Assembly: GCA_036562385.1 (NCBI GenBank)
Contig: DATCKG010000063.1
Location: forward strand, 1 to 18,171
Direction of reading: 5' to 3'
Origin: DATCKG01 sp036562385
GTDB lineage: Bacteria > Bacillota > Sulfobacillia > Symbiobacteriales > Symbiobacteriaceae
Length of the DNA stretch: 18,171 bases
Shown: in pieces, positions 1 through 7,521 of the stretch
Numbering within the stretch: position 1 is the stretch's first letter
How the letters are laid out: every line of letters starts with the position of its first letter
Notes under the pieces: generated by a model
Databases searched by the model: none
Seen by the model: the letters and a program-made list of their open reading frames with translations, nothing else
What the model was told of the DNA's origin: nothing
Made by a program: the position numbers and the translations under genes

Positions 1-147
1 GGCTTCACCGCTGCGGAACTGCAGAATGCCCGGGTGGAGACGGACGGAGACAGCGCCACCGCCAGTCTGAGCAGGGACGGGAAGACGTATGTGATCACCC
101 TGAAGCAACAGGGAAATGCCTGGGTGATTACGGGGATCAAACCATAG
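1..147 (+). CDS. 3' end of an unidentified gene (48 codons visible)
   Basis: Frame 1 is open from the window edge and ends at TAG 145-147. The visible 48 residues end in ...GNAWVITGIKP. Alternating polar and hydrophobic residues, with a W-x-I-x-G-I-x-P type ending, look like the last beta strands of an NTF2-like or DUF4878-type small domain, which often forms the C-terminus of secreted or lipoprotein-like proteins in Firmicutes. That family guess is weak because the start and most of the protein lie outside the window. A hairpin terminator follows 15 bases after the stop, so this gene is probably transcribed separately from the hydrogenase operon. Confidence 0.6.
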   Translation, partial: GFTAAELQNARVETDGDSATASLSRDGKTYVITLKQQGNAWVITGIKP

Positions 148-161
148 GCTTGGTACAAAAA

Positions 162-196
162 GAGGGGAGAGCCGGTGGCTTTCCCCTCCCTTGTTA
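162..196 (+). terminator. intrinsic terminator after the upstream gene
   Basis: Arms 162-173 and 177-188 form a 12-bp stem (one G-T wobble) around the 3-base loop GGT. It is followed by a modest T-rich stretch (CCTTGTTATT). An A-rich stretch precedes the stem, so it could also work in the opposite direction. It separates the partial upstream gene from the hydrogenase cluster. Confidence 0.7.
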
Positions 197-394
197 TTAC
201 GCCAAAAGGATTACGATACCGAAACTTGGTTTGTTACGATTTGAACGAATGGGGAATAGGCCCTTCTGGTGATTCCCGCTAGGATTGAGATATAGATCAC
301 GTCACTTGGAATGATAAGAAGTGTCAATCAACGGTCTCCCTCGTGAAGTAGGTCACAAAGCAGGAAACTCGGAATCACCGGAGGTGCTTGATCC
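197..394 (+). promoter_or_regulatory. leader / presumed promoter region of the hydrogenase operon
   Basis: About 200 bases without a supported gene lie between the terminator and hyfD. This region is visibly more AT-rich than the coding DNA around it, as expected for a promoter, but no good -35/-10 pair, sigma-54 (GG-N10-GC) site or perfect FNR/CRP palindrome was found. The heptamer TTACGAT occurs twice (211-217 and 234-240), start to start 23 bp, roughly two helical turns. A strong ribosome binding site GGAGGTG (380-386) lies 8 bases before the hyfD ATG at 395. The promoter call rests on position only. Confidence 0.45.
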
Positions 395-1837
395 ATGCTG
401 CTGCTCCTCTTACTGCTCCTTCCCCTGGCGGGTGGTCTGGCGACGGCCATGCTCCGGGGGCGCCTTGCCGATCTGGCTGCCACCGGGGCCATGGTCGCCG
501 CTGTACTTCTGGCGCTTGCGGTGGTTCCGTGGGGAGGTCAGCCGGCGGCCGCAGTGGGGCCCTGGAGCCCACTGCCCGGGTTTGCGTTCGGGCTCCGGTT
601 GGACGGGTTGGGCGCACTCCTGGCGCTGGTCGTCACCGTGGTGGGCCTGACCATCACGGCGTACTCCACGCGGTACTACGACGTGGACAACCGTGAACAT
701 CCCACCGCGGCGGGAAAAAGCCGGTACTACTTCTTCCTGCTTACCTTTGTGACGGCGATGCTGGGCATCGCCATGTCGCCGAACTTCTTTCAGCTCTTCC
801 TTTTCTGGGAGCTAACCACCATTTGCTCCTGGGGCCTCATCTCTCAGTATGGAACCCGCGAAGCCCTGAAAAGCGGCCTGAAGGCCCTGGCCGTAACCCA
901 GTTCGCGAGCCTCTTCTTCATCGGCGGCCTGCTGCTTCTGTACGTCCAAACTGGCTCCTTTGACTTCGGCGCGGCTGACAGGCTCAGTGGCGCTGCCCGG
1001 GCGGCCTTTGTGGTGATGCTCCTGGTGGCGGCCTGGGGAAAGGCGGCTCAGGCGCCCATGCACACCTGGCTGCCCTCGGCCATGGTAGCCCCGACTCCGG
1101 CCAGCGCCTTCCTCCACGCCGCGGCCATGGTGAAGGCCGGCATCTTCCTGGCGGCCCGCTGCCTGGTCTCCACGGGGGTGCTGGGGGGCTGGCCGGCCCT
1201 GCTGGTAACGGTGGCCGCCCTCATTACCATGTACGTCGGCCTGGGCGGTTACTTCTTCGCCGACGATCTGAAGCGCCTGCTGGCCTACTCCACCATCGCA
1301 AACCTGGCGCTGATGCTGGTGGGCATCGGGCTCGGAGCGATGGGCGTTGCCGCCGGGTTGGAAGGTGGTCTTCTCCACTTGTGGAGCCATGCCTTCACCA
1401 AGACGCTGCTGTTCCTCTGCGTAGGTGCCATCAGCTGGTCCGCAGGGGTGCGGTCCATCTCCCGGCTTACGGGCCTGTGGCAGACCATGCCGCTGACTGC
1501 CGCCGGTTTCCTGGTGGGCGCCCTGGCCATCAGCGGTCTGCCGCCCTTCGGCGTGTTCTGGAGCAAGCTGCTGATCCTCCGGGCGGCCCTGGCGGTGGGC
1601 GGTGCCTGGGGATGGACCACAGGGCTGCTGATCCTGGTGGAAAGCGCGCTCTCTCTCGCCTGGTTCCTGCACGTGGCCCGTCTGGTTCTGTTCGGTTCCA
1701 CCAGCGAGGCAGCATCCCGGGGAGCCGATCCGGCCCCGGTGATGCAGGCGGTGTTGGGTACGCTGATGCTGCTGACGACGGTGGCGCCATACGTGGGCAT
1801 GCCGCTGATTCACTGGATTACCGGGGGGGTGGGTTAA
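395..1837 (+). CDS. hyfD: hydrogenase-4 antiporter-like membrane subunit HyfD
   Basis: 480-residue polytopic membrane protein of the NuoL/M/N (Mrp antiporter-like) family. Its length matches E. coli HyfD (about 480). It would form part of the ion-pumping arm of a group 4 [NiFe]-hydrogenase. The residues typical of the proton path are present: Glu139 in LFWELTTICSWG, Lys216 in AAWGKAAQAPMHTWLPSAM, Lys247 in AAAMVKAGIF and Lys336 in HAFTKTLLFL. The N-terminus starts with an almost pure leucine run. The ATG at 395 is set by GGAGGTG eight bases upstream. It is the first gene of the cluster and its TAA (1835-1837) directly abuts the next ATG. HyfD versus another NuoL/M/N-type paralogue is decided by length and by the presence of separate HyfB and HyfF in the cluster. 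Confidence 0.85.
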   Translation: MLLLLLLLLPLAGGLATAMLRGRLADLAATGAMVAAVLLALAVVPWGGQPAAAVGPWSPLPGFAFGLRLDGLGALLALVVTVVGLTITAYSTRYYDVDNREHPTAAGKSRYYFFLLTFVTAMLGIAMSPNFFQLFLFWELTTICSWGLISQYGTREALKSGLKALAVTQFASLFFIGGLLLLYVQTGSFDFGAADRLSGAARAAFVVMLLVAAWGKAAQAPMHTWLPSAMVAPTPASAFLHAAAMVKAGIFLAARCLVSTGVLGGWPALLVTVAALITMYVGLGGYFFADDLKRLLAYSTIANLALMLVGIGLGAMGVAAGLEGGLLHLWSHAFTKTLLFLCVGAISWSAGVRSISRLTGLWQTMPLTAAGFLVGALAISGLPPFGVFWSKLLILRAALAVGGAWGWTTGLLILVESALSLAWFLHVARLVLFGSTSEAASRGADPAPVMQAVLGTLMLLTTVAPYVGMPLIHWITGGVG

Positions 1838-3862
1838 ATGACAGTGACGATGCTGCCCGGACTGATCGTTGGCATCCTGCTGGTGGGGGCGCTCCTGGTG
1901 GCGGTGCTCCCCCTGCGCAACCGCTCACTCTCCTGGGTGGGTGCCGGAGCGGGACTGCTCAGCAGTCTGCTACTCCTCTGGCTGGGCGGGCAGGTGCTCA
2001 CTGGTGATCCGATCTCGGTGCGGTGGAACCTGGCCTTGCCGCTGGATCTGCCTTTCTCGTTTGCCCTTGAGGTGGACAGCCTCAGCGCCATTTTCCTGAT
2101 TCTGCTGGCAATCGTCCCGGCAGCCGAGCTGCTCTTCGCGGTGGGCTACCTGGACGGGCAACCTGCCGAGGCGATCCGACGCTTTTTCAGCGCTTTTCTC
2201 GTGCTGCTGGCCGGCATGGACATGGTCGTGATGGCGGCGGACTGGGTAGTCTTCCTCTTCGCCTGGGAGATCATGAGCCTTGCCTCCTACCTGCTGGTGA
2301 TGTGGGAATGGCGGCAGGAGCAGAACGCCCGGGCGGCCTGGATCTACCTGCTGACCACCCACATCGCAGGCAGCGGCATCCTGCTGGGCGCCTGCTGGCT
2401 GTCCGTGCTGGGCGGCAGCTTCGGCTTTGCCGACACCACGCAGGCGCTGACGGCCGCCTTCGCCACGACACCGGTGCTGGCGCATCTGATGGTCTTCAGC
2501 CTGGGGGTGGGCTTTGCCGCCAAGGCGGCCTCCTTCCCGCTGCACTTCTGGCTACCCGAGGCCCATGGAGCCGCACCGGCACCGGTCAGCGCCATCCTCT
2601 CCGGCCTGATGGTCAAGATGGGCGTCTACGGACTGATCCGGCTGTTTATCTTCATGATGCCTGCGGGCAGCGATGCCGGTGTGGTCTGGGGGCTGCTGCT
2701 GGCCACCCTGGGCACCGTCTCCATGGTACTGGGCAATATCCGCTCCCTGGGTGAGCAGCATGCCAAGCGGCTGGTGGCCCAGAGCAGCATCGGCCAGGTA
2801 GGCTACATCGTTCTGAGCCTCGGGATGGCAGTGGCCCTGGCGGACCGGGCACCGCTGCTTTCCGCAGTGGCCTTCGCCGGCTGCCTCTATCACGTGATCA
2901 ACCATGCCTTCTTCAAGTCGATGCTGTTCCTTACGGTGGGCAGCATCCAGCACCGCACCGGCACCTATGACATCCGGCTCCTGGGTGGCCTGATCCGGAA
3001 GATGCCGGCGGTGGCGGGGCTGACCCTGCTGGGTGCACTGGCCATCGCGGGGACGCCGCCGCTGAACGGCTTCGTCAGCAAGTGGCTCATTTACCGGGCA
3101 GCGGTGTTCGGCGGACTGCACCTGCCGTTGCTGGCGGTCTACGGCGTCATCGCCATCTTTATCAGCACGGTCAGCTTGGCGGCGTACCTGAAATACTTCG
3201 GTGCGACGTTCCTCGGCGTGGAGGGAGAGGGCTCCCGCAAGGCGGAGGCCGGACCGGAGCCCCGTCCCATGCTGGCTGCCCTGGGACTTCTGGGAACAGG
3301 CTGCATTCTGCTGGGTCTGTGGCCGCAGCCGGTGGTGGCGGGCGCCTTGTCGGCGCTGAAGGGAGCGCCGGGCGCCGCTGCCTACGGAACGATGCAGGCC
3401 ACCGCCACGGAAGTGATGGGCGGACTCCTGGGCAGTGCCGGGTACATGCCCGTGGCCGTGCTGCTGGCTCTGGTGGTCTGCGCCGGGCTGACCTGGGTGG
3501 TCTGGCAGATGGGAGCCCCGAGCACCCGGTTCACCACTCCCTGGCTCGGCGGCGAGGTACTGCCGGACGAGGAGATCCGCTACGGTTCCGCCCACCTGTA
3601 CCGGCCGTTCCTGGCCCGGTATGCTGCCCTGCTGGCTCCGCTGTGGCAGCCCCGCTTCCGGGTGCCCCACTGGGTGGAAGCGGTGGTGGATGCCGACCGC
3701 TGGCTGCTGGGCCCGGTGTATCGAGGGTATGATGGCCTGACTCGCTTGCTGGTCCGCCAGCATCGGGGTCGGGTGAAAGGATACGTGGTCTGGCAGCTCT
3801 TAGCTGTCGTCCTGGTGATCGTCCTTCTGGTGGGAACGGAAGGAGGGCTGCTGAGATGGTGA
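1838..3862 (+). CDS. hyfB: hydrogenase-4 subunit HyfB (NuoL-like, 674 aa)
   Basis: Large NuoL-type antiporter-like subunit, close in length to E. coli HyfB (672). Key charged residues are Glu144 in FAWEIMSLASYLLVMWEW, Lys229 in GFAAKAASFPLHFWLPEAH, Lys260 in GLMVKMG, and the lysine in the HAFFKSMLFL segment. The C-terminal part has an extra-membrane segment (about residues 560-640, TPWLGGEVLPDEEIRYGSAHLYRPF) and a final transmembrane helix, as in HyfB/HycC proteins. The ATG at 1838 follows the hyfD stop without a gap, and a G-rich Shine-Dalgarno lies in the hyfD tail. The end overlaps hyfG by 7 bases, consistent with translational coupling. With HyfD and HyfF it makes three pump modules. Confidence 0.93.
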   Translation: MTVTMLPGLIVGILLVGALLVAVLPLRNRSLSWVGAGAGLLSSLLLLWLGGQVLTGDPISVRWNLALPLDLPFSFALEVDSLSAIFLILLAIVPAAELLFAVGYLDGQPAEAIRRFFSAFLVLLAGMDMVVMAADWVVFLFAWEIMSLASYLLVMWEWRQEQNARAAWIYLLTTHIAGSGILLGACWLSVLGGSFGFADTTQALTAAFATTPVLAHLMVFSLGVGFAAKAASFPLHFWLPEAHGAAPAPVSAILSGLMVKMGVYGLIRLFIFMMPAGSDAGVVWGLLLATLGTVSMVLGNIRSLGEQHAKRLVAQSSIGQVGYIVLSLGMAVALADRAPLLSAVAFAGCLYHVINHAFFKSMLFLTVGSIQHRTGTYDIRLLGGLIRKMPAVAGLTLLGALAIAGTPPLNGFVSKWLIYRAAVFGGLHLPLLAVYGVIAIFISTVSLAAYLKYFGATFLGVEGEGSRKAEAGPEPRPMLAALGLLGTGCILLGLWPQPVVAGALSALKGAPGAAAYGTMQATATEVMGGLLGSAGYMPVAVLLALVVCAGLTWVVWQMGAPSTRFTTPWLGGEVLPDEEIRYGSAHLYRPFLARYAALLAPLWQPRFRVPHWVEAVVDADRWLLGPVYRGYDGLTRLLVRQHRGRVKGYVVWQLLAVVLVIVLLVGTEGGLLRW

Positions 3863-5412
3863 CGATTCACGAAATCCCCGTAACCCCGGAGAACCTGCAG
3901 GCGGAGGCCCGCCGGCTGCTCGAAAACGGCGCCCGTTTCAGCACGGCGGTGGGTCTGGATATGCGCCCCCGGGGCGGCAACCTGGAGGTCCGCTACTTCT
4001 TCGCCCACGATCAGGAGGGCGCTGTCAGCAGTCTGGTGGTGCCGGTGCCTGAAGCGGATCCGGTGGTGCCTTCCGTTACTGCCGTGACGCCGGCAGCAGC
4101 CTGGGCGGAACGGGAGATCTACGACCTGTTTGGAATTCGGTTTGAGGGCCATCCGGACATGCGCCGGCTGGTGGTGCCCGATGACTGGCCCGCGGACGTG
4201 TTTCCCCTCCGGAAGGACGTGCCCTACAATTACCGGCCTCCCCGGTCGGAAAACGCTCCCTCCGCGCTGAAGCCCACGGAACCGGGCACGACCGTGGTAC
4301 CGGTAGGGCCCTTCTTCCCATCCCTGGAGGAGCCTGCCTACTTCCGGCTCTTCGTGGAAGGGGAAGAAGTGGTGGGCTGCGATTACCGGGGGTTCTACAG
4401 CCACCGGGGCGTGGAGAAGCTGGCGGAGACGCTCAAGTATGACCAGGTTCCGTTTCTGTCGGAGCGGATCTGCGGGATTTGCGGGTATGTGCACAGCACC
4501 AGCTTCTGCCAGGCGGTGGAGAACGCCGCGGGCGTGGAAGTGCCGCCCAGGGCCCGCTATATCCGGACGGTCATGCTGGAGTTGGAGCGGATCCACAGCC
4601 ACCTGCTCTGGCTGGGCCTGGCCGCCCACATCGTGGGTTTTGACACCGCCTTCATGCAGGCCTGGCGTGTTCGGGAGCCGGTCATGTGGGCCGCGGAGGC
4701 CATCACCGGGAACCGGAAGACCTACGGCATGAATCTGCCCGGTGGTGTGCGGCGGGATCTGACTCCGGAACTGATCGCGAAGCTGACGGAGACGCTGGAT
4801 CAGGTGGAGAAGGAGACGGCCGCCCTGCTGCGGGCGTTGGAGAAGGATACGGTCCTGCGCAGCCGCCTGCAAGGGGTAGGGGTCCTGAGCCGGGAGAAGG
4901 CTCTGGAGTGGGCCGTGGTGGGACCCACCGCCCGGGCCTCGGGGGTGGCAACGGACATGCGGGTCAGCTACCCGTACGCGGCCTACCCGGATCTCGGTGT
5001 GAAGATGACCGTGCGCACGGCCGGGGACATCTGGGCCCGGCTGGAGGTCCGGGTGGAGGAGATCTTCGAGGCGATTCGCCTGATCCGGGCGGCGCTGGCC
5101 AACATGCCGGAGGGGCCTATTGCGGTGAACGTCGGGCGGATTCCGGCTGGACTGGTGGGCGTCAGCATGATCGAGGCCCCGCGGGGACAGTGCTTACACT
5201 TCGTGATGACCGGCGATGAGAACAAGCCCTATCGCTGGAAGGTCCTGGCTCCGACGTTCATGCAGCTGCAGGCGGTTTCGCAGTTGATCAATCCGGGAAC
5301 CACAGTGGCGGACTTTCCCATCATCGCCGGCTCCATCGACCCGTGTTTCTCCTGCACGGAGCGGATGGAGATCGTACGGCGGCGTCCCGGAGAAGGGAGG
5401 GAACAGCGGTGA
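3856..5412 (+). CDS. hyfG: group 4 [NiFe]-hydrogenase large (catalytic) subunit HyfG/HycE
   Basis: 518 residues, a fusion of a NuoC-like domain (about 1-135, signature AEREIYDLFGIRFEGHPDMR at 84-103) and a NuoD/hydrogenase large-subunit domain. Nickel-site motifs are both present: ERICGICGYVH (203-213; Cys206, Cys209) and DPCFSCTER (495-503; Cys497, Cys500). The protein catalyses 2H+ + 2e- <-> H2 on the cytoplasmic side. After Arg503 there is a 15-residue tail (MEIVRRRPGEGREQR). In the E. coli homologue HycE, the tail after the equivalent Arg is removed by HycI, and a hycI homologue lies in this operon. ATG 3856 has GGAGGG eight bases upstream (3842-3847). The stop overlaps the GTG start of hyfC (GTGA). 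Confidence 0.95.
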   Translation: MVTIHEIPVTPENLQAEARRLLENGARFSTAVGLDMRPRGGNLEVRYFFAHDQEGAVSSLVVPVPEADPVVPSVTAVTPAAAWAEREIYDLFGIRFEGHPDMRRLVVPDDWPADVFPLRKDVPYNYRPPRSENAPSALKPTEPGTTVVPVGPFFPSLEEPAYFRLFVEGEEVVGCDYRGFYSHRGVEKLAETLKYDQVPFLSERICGICGYVHSTSFCQAVENAAGVEVPPRARYIRTVMLELERIHSHLLWLGLAAHIVGFDTAFMQAWRVREPVMWAAEAITGNRKTYGMNLPGGVRRDLTPELIAKLTETLDQVEKETAALLRALEKDTVLRSRLQGVGVLSREKALEWAVVGPTARASGVATDMRVSYPYAAYPDLGVKMTVRTAGDIWARLEVRVEEIFEAIRLIRAALANMPEGPIAVNVGRIPAGLVGVSMIEAPRGQCLHFVMTGDENKPYRWKVLAPTFMQLQAVSQLINPGTTVADFPIIAGSIDPCFSCTERMEIVRRRPGEGREQR

Positions 5413-6314
5413 TTGCCACCATTGCCACAGCTCTGTACAACCTGGCCTTCGTGATGCTGCTGGCCCCTCTCTTCAGCGGTATCACCAGGAAGCTCCGGGC
5501 CCGGCTTCATTCTCGGCAAGGGCCGCCGGTGCTGCAGCCTTACTACGACCTGCTGAAGCTGATGGGCAAGGATGACTGTCAGGTCAGCCCGGACTTTGTC
5601 CATCGGGCGGCGCCCATGCTGGTCTTTACCGGCGCCATCGCCGCGGCGCTCCTGGTACCCATGGGGGTGCCGGCCCCCCTGGGCTTTACGGGCGACGGCC
5701 TCGTCTTCATTTACCTGCTCACCCTTTCGGCCATCGGCACGGTGCTGGCGGGCCTTTCTTCCCGGAATCCCTTTGCGGCCACCGGCGCCAGCCGGGAGAT
5801 GATGCTGCTGCTGGTGGTAGAGCCTGTCATGGCGGCCGCGTTCTTCACCTTTGGCGCGAAGGTGGGAAGCCTGGGCCTGTGGGATATCGCCACCCGTGTC
5901 GGGGAAACCGGCTTTGCGCCTTCTCTGCTGATCGCCTTTATCGCCGGGCTGTTGGTCGTCCAGGCAGAGTCGGCCAAGCTTCCCTTTGACCTGGCCGAGG
6001 CAGAGACGGAACTGGCCGGCGGCGTGTACCTGGAGTACTCCGGGATCTCCCTGGCCGCCTTTGAGTGGGCCATGATGATCCGCCGGGTGGTGCTGGCCTC
6101 GTTCCTGGCGACGCTGCTGGGGACCTGGGCGCCGGCCTCGGCGCCCTGGCTGGGGCTGCTGGTGCATCCGCTGAAGGTGCTGCTGCTCCTGTGCCTGGTG
6201 GAAGTGCTGGCGGTGCTCAATCCGCGGGTTCGGATCAGTGAAGCGATGCGGTTTTATGAGGGAGCCGGTGCGCTGGCTCTGGCCGGCCTGCTGACCGCCG
6301 TCTTCGGCATGTAG
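5409..6314 (+). CDS. hyfC: hydrogenase-4 subunit HyfC/HycD (NuoH-like)
   Basis: 301-residue NuoH-type membrane subunit that anchors the hydrophilic catalytic arm and links it to the antiporter-like modules. Family marks are HSRQGPPVLQPYYDLLKL (34-51) and ESAKLPFDLAEAETELAGG (187-205), the conserved acidic loop segment. About eight hydrophobic helices are visible. The open frame extends upstream to an ATG at 5343, but the GTG at 5409 is preferred. It overlaps the hyfG stop as GTGA, is preceded by GGGAGGGA, and gives an N-terminus (MIATIATALYNLAF) and a length (E. coli 307-315) typical of the family. Confidence 0.93.
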   Translation: MIATIATALYNLAFVMLLAPLFSGITRKLRARLHSRQGPPVLQPYYDLLKLMGKDDCQVSPDFVHRAAPMLVFTGAIAAALLVPMGVPAPLGFTGDGLVFIYLLTLSAIGTVLAGLSSRNPFAATGASREMMLLLVVEPVMAAAFFTFGAKVGSLGLWDIATRVGETGFAPSLLIAFIAGLLVVQAESAKLPFDLAEAETELAGGVYLEYSGISLAAFEWAMMIRRVVLASFLATLLGTWAPASAPWLGLLVHPLKVLLLLCLVEVLAVLNPRVRISEAMRFYEGAGALALAGLLTAVFGM

Positions 6315-6326
6315 GGAGGGAACGCC

Positions 6327-6839
6327 ATGTTGACTGCAAAACTGCGCCAACTGGCGCTGGTGGTGGGAGCCGGCCGGGTGACCCTGCCCTACCCTGCGGC
6401 GCCCCATTCCCCTGCGGAGGGGTTTCGGGGCCTGCCCACGGTGGACGGAAGCAAGTGTGTGGGCTGTGGCGCCTGCGCCCTGGTCTGCCCGGCCCGGTTA
6501 ATCACCCTGGAGGATCAGGGAGCGTGGAAAATCCTCACCGCTGACCTGACTCGCTGCACCTACTGCGCCCGTTGTGCCGATGTGTGCCCCTATGGAGCGT
6601 TTCAGATGACTTCCCGGTTTGAGACAGCCGCTGTCGACCCCGCCAAGCTGCGGATTCATGTGGCCCTGGAGCAGATCCTCTGCCGGGAGTGCGGCAAGCC
6701 GATCCGCACCCGGCACATGATGGAGCAGACGGCGGCCAGGACCGGCAAGCCGGTGGATCCCAACACGGCCTACCTCTGCCAGGTCTGCCGGAGAAGGGCC
6801 ACCGCATCCAGGACCGCGGTACCGAAGGGGGCGAAGTAG
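6327..6839 (+). CDS. hyfH: hydrogenase-4 ferredoxin-like subunit HyfH/HycF (2 x 4Fe-4S)
   Basis: 170-residue NuoI-like electron carrier. Two 4Fe-4S motifs are complete: Cys44-x2-Cys47-x2-Cys50-x3-Cys54 and Cys77-x2-Cys80-x2-Cys83-x3-Cys87. The N-terminus (residues 17-39, ...RVTLPYP...EGFRGLP) matches the HycF/HyfH lead-in. The C-terminal third carries two more pairs, C119-x2-C122 and C151-x2-C154, a rubredoxin/zinc-ribbon-like pattern also present in E. coli HyfH, so it is a family trait. The protein passes electrons between the external donor and the proximal cluster of HyfI. ATG 6327 has GGGAGGGA upstream; the gap from hyfC is 12 bases. Confidence 0.93.
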   Translation: MLTAKLRQLALVVGAGRVTLPYPAAPHSPAEGFRGLPTVDGSKCVGCGACALVCPARLITLEDQGAWKILTADLTRCTYCARCADVCPYGAFQMTSRFETAAVDPAKLRIHVALEQILCRECGKPIRTRHMMEQTAARTGKPVDPNTAYLCQVCRRRATASRTAVPKGAK

Positions 6840-6843
6840 GACC

Positions 6844-7521
6844 ATGGAAAACACCTTTACCCTGTTGGCCCTGCTGCTCTTGGCCTGCGGCGTGGGCGCC
6901 CTGGAGATCCGGGGGCTGCGCACGGCGGTGACCGCCTACGCTGCCCAGGGGTTCTTCCTGGCGGGACTGCTGGCTGTCGCCGCCTCGGTGGGACCGGTCC
7001 ATCACCTCTTCGCCTGGGCGGTTACCCTGGTGGTCAGCAAGGGCCTGATCATCCCCTGGATGATGTACCGGTACGCCGCCGCTACCAGCGCGACGGAGCA
7101 GGAGGCGGAGCCGCGGCTCGGACGGGCGGTGACGGCCTGCCTGCTGGCCCTGGCGGTCTGGTATGTGGGCCGGGACGGGATGCCGTGGCTGCTGGAGGGC
7201 GTTCAGGGAGCAGCCACCGCGGTGCCCGGCGGGCTGGGCACGGCGGCCGCCATCCTGGTTTTGGCGCTCTACGGTATCATGACCCACCGTGACACCTTCA
7301 AGGCGGCGGTGGCTGTGGGGTTGCTGGAAAACGGCGCCCACCTGCTGCTGGCCTGTGTGGCTTATACCATTCCGGAAATGATCAGCATTGCTGTGGTGAC
7401 GGACGTTATCCTGGCGATCTGGCTGCTTCTGCTGGTGGGCCGTGAGGCCGAGCGGGGCACCGGCGTCCGGACCGATACCGCCCTGGACCGGGTCGGGAAT
7501 GAGGAGGTGAGCCGGTCATGA
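6844..7521 (+). CDS. hyfE: hydrogenase-4 membrane subunit HyfE
   Basis: 225 residues (E. coli HyfE 216), with six to seven predicted transmembrane segments and no cofactor motif. The C-terminal half carries the HyfE pattern VGLLENGAHLLLACVAY...PEMISIAVVTDVILAIWLLL. The N-terminal segment resembles NuoK-type small membrane subunits, so it probably takes a NuoK-like place (with parts of NuoJ) in the membrane arm. The ATG at 6844 comes 4 bases after the hyfH stop. Its Shine-Dalgarno (AGTAGGA) is weaker than those of its neighbours. The stop overlaps hyfF as ATGA. Confidence 0.9.
   Translation: MENTFTLLALLLLACGVGALEIRGLRTAVTAYAAQGFFLAGLLAVAASVGPVHHLFAWAVTLVVSKGLIIPWMMYRYAAATSATEQEAEPRLGRAVTACLLALAVWYVGRDGMPWLLEGVQGAATAVPGGLGTAAAILVLALYGIMTHRDTFKAAVAVGLLENGAHLLLACVAYTIPEMISIAVVTDVILAIWLLLLVGREAERGTGVRTDTALDRVGNEEVSRS

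Noticed and set aside
285..299. FNR- or CRP-like site (TTGAGATATAGATCA) upstream of hyfD
   Set aside because: The half-site spacing does not fit TTGAT-N4-ATCAA or TGTGA-N6-TCACA; it is a chance partial match.
395..425. Leucine-run N-terminus of HyfD as a cleavable signal peptide
   Set aside because: It is the first transmembrane helix of a polytopic NuoL/M/N-type protein; no cleavage motif or export role is expected.
812..1813. Long antisense open frames opposite hyf and hyp genes (for example 812-1813, 2552-3763, 7362-8876 and 13302-15734 on the minus strand)
   Set aside because: They are GC-driven shadows of well-identified plus-strand genes; their translations are low-complexity Gln/Arg/Gly/Pro-rich and have no start signals.
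5343..5408. Upstream ATG at 5343 as the start of hyfC
   Set aside because: It would add 22 residues encoded out of frame within the conserved DPCFSCTER region of hyfG; the GTG at 5409 has a Shine-Dalgarno and a stop-start overlap.
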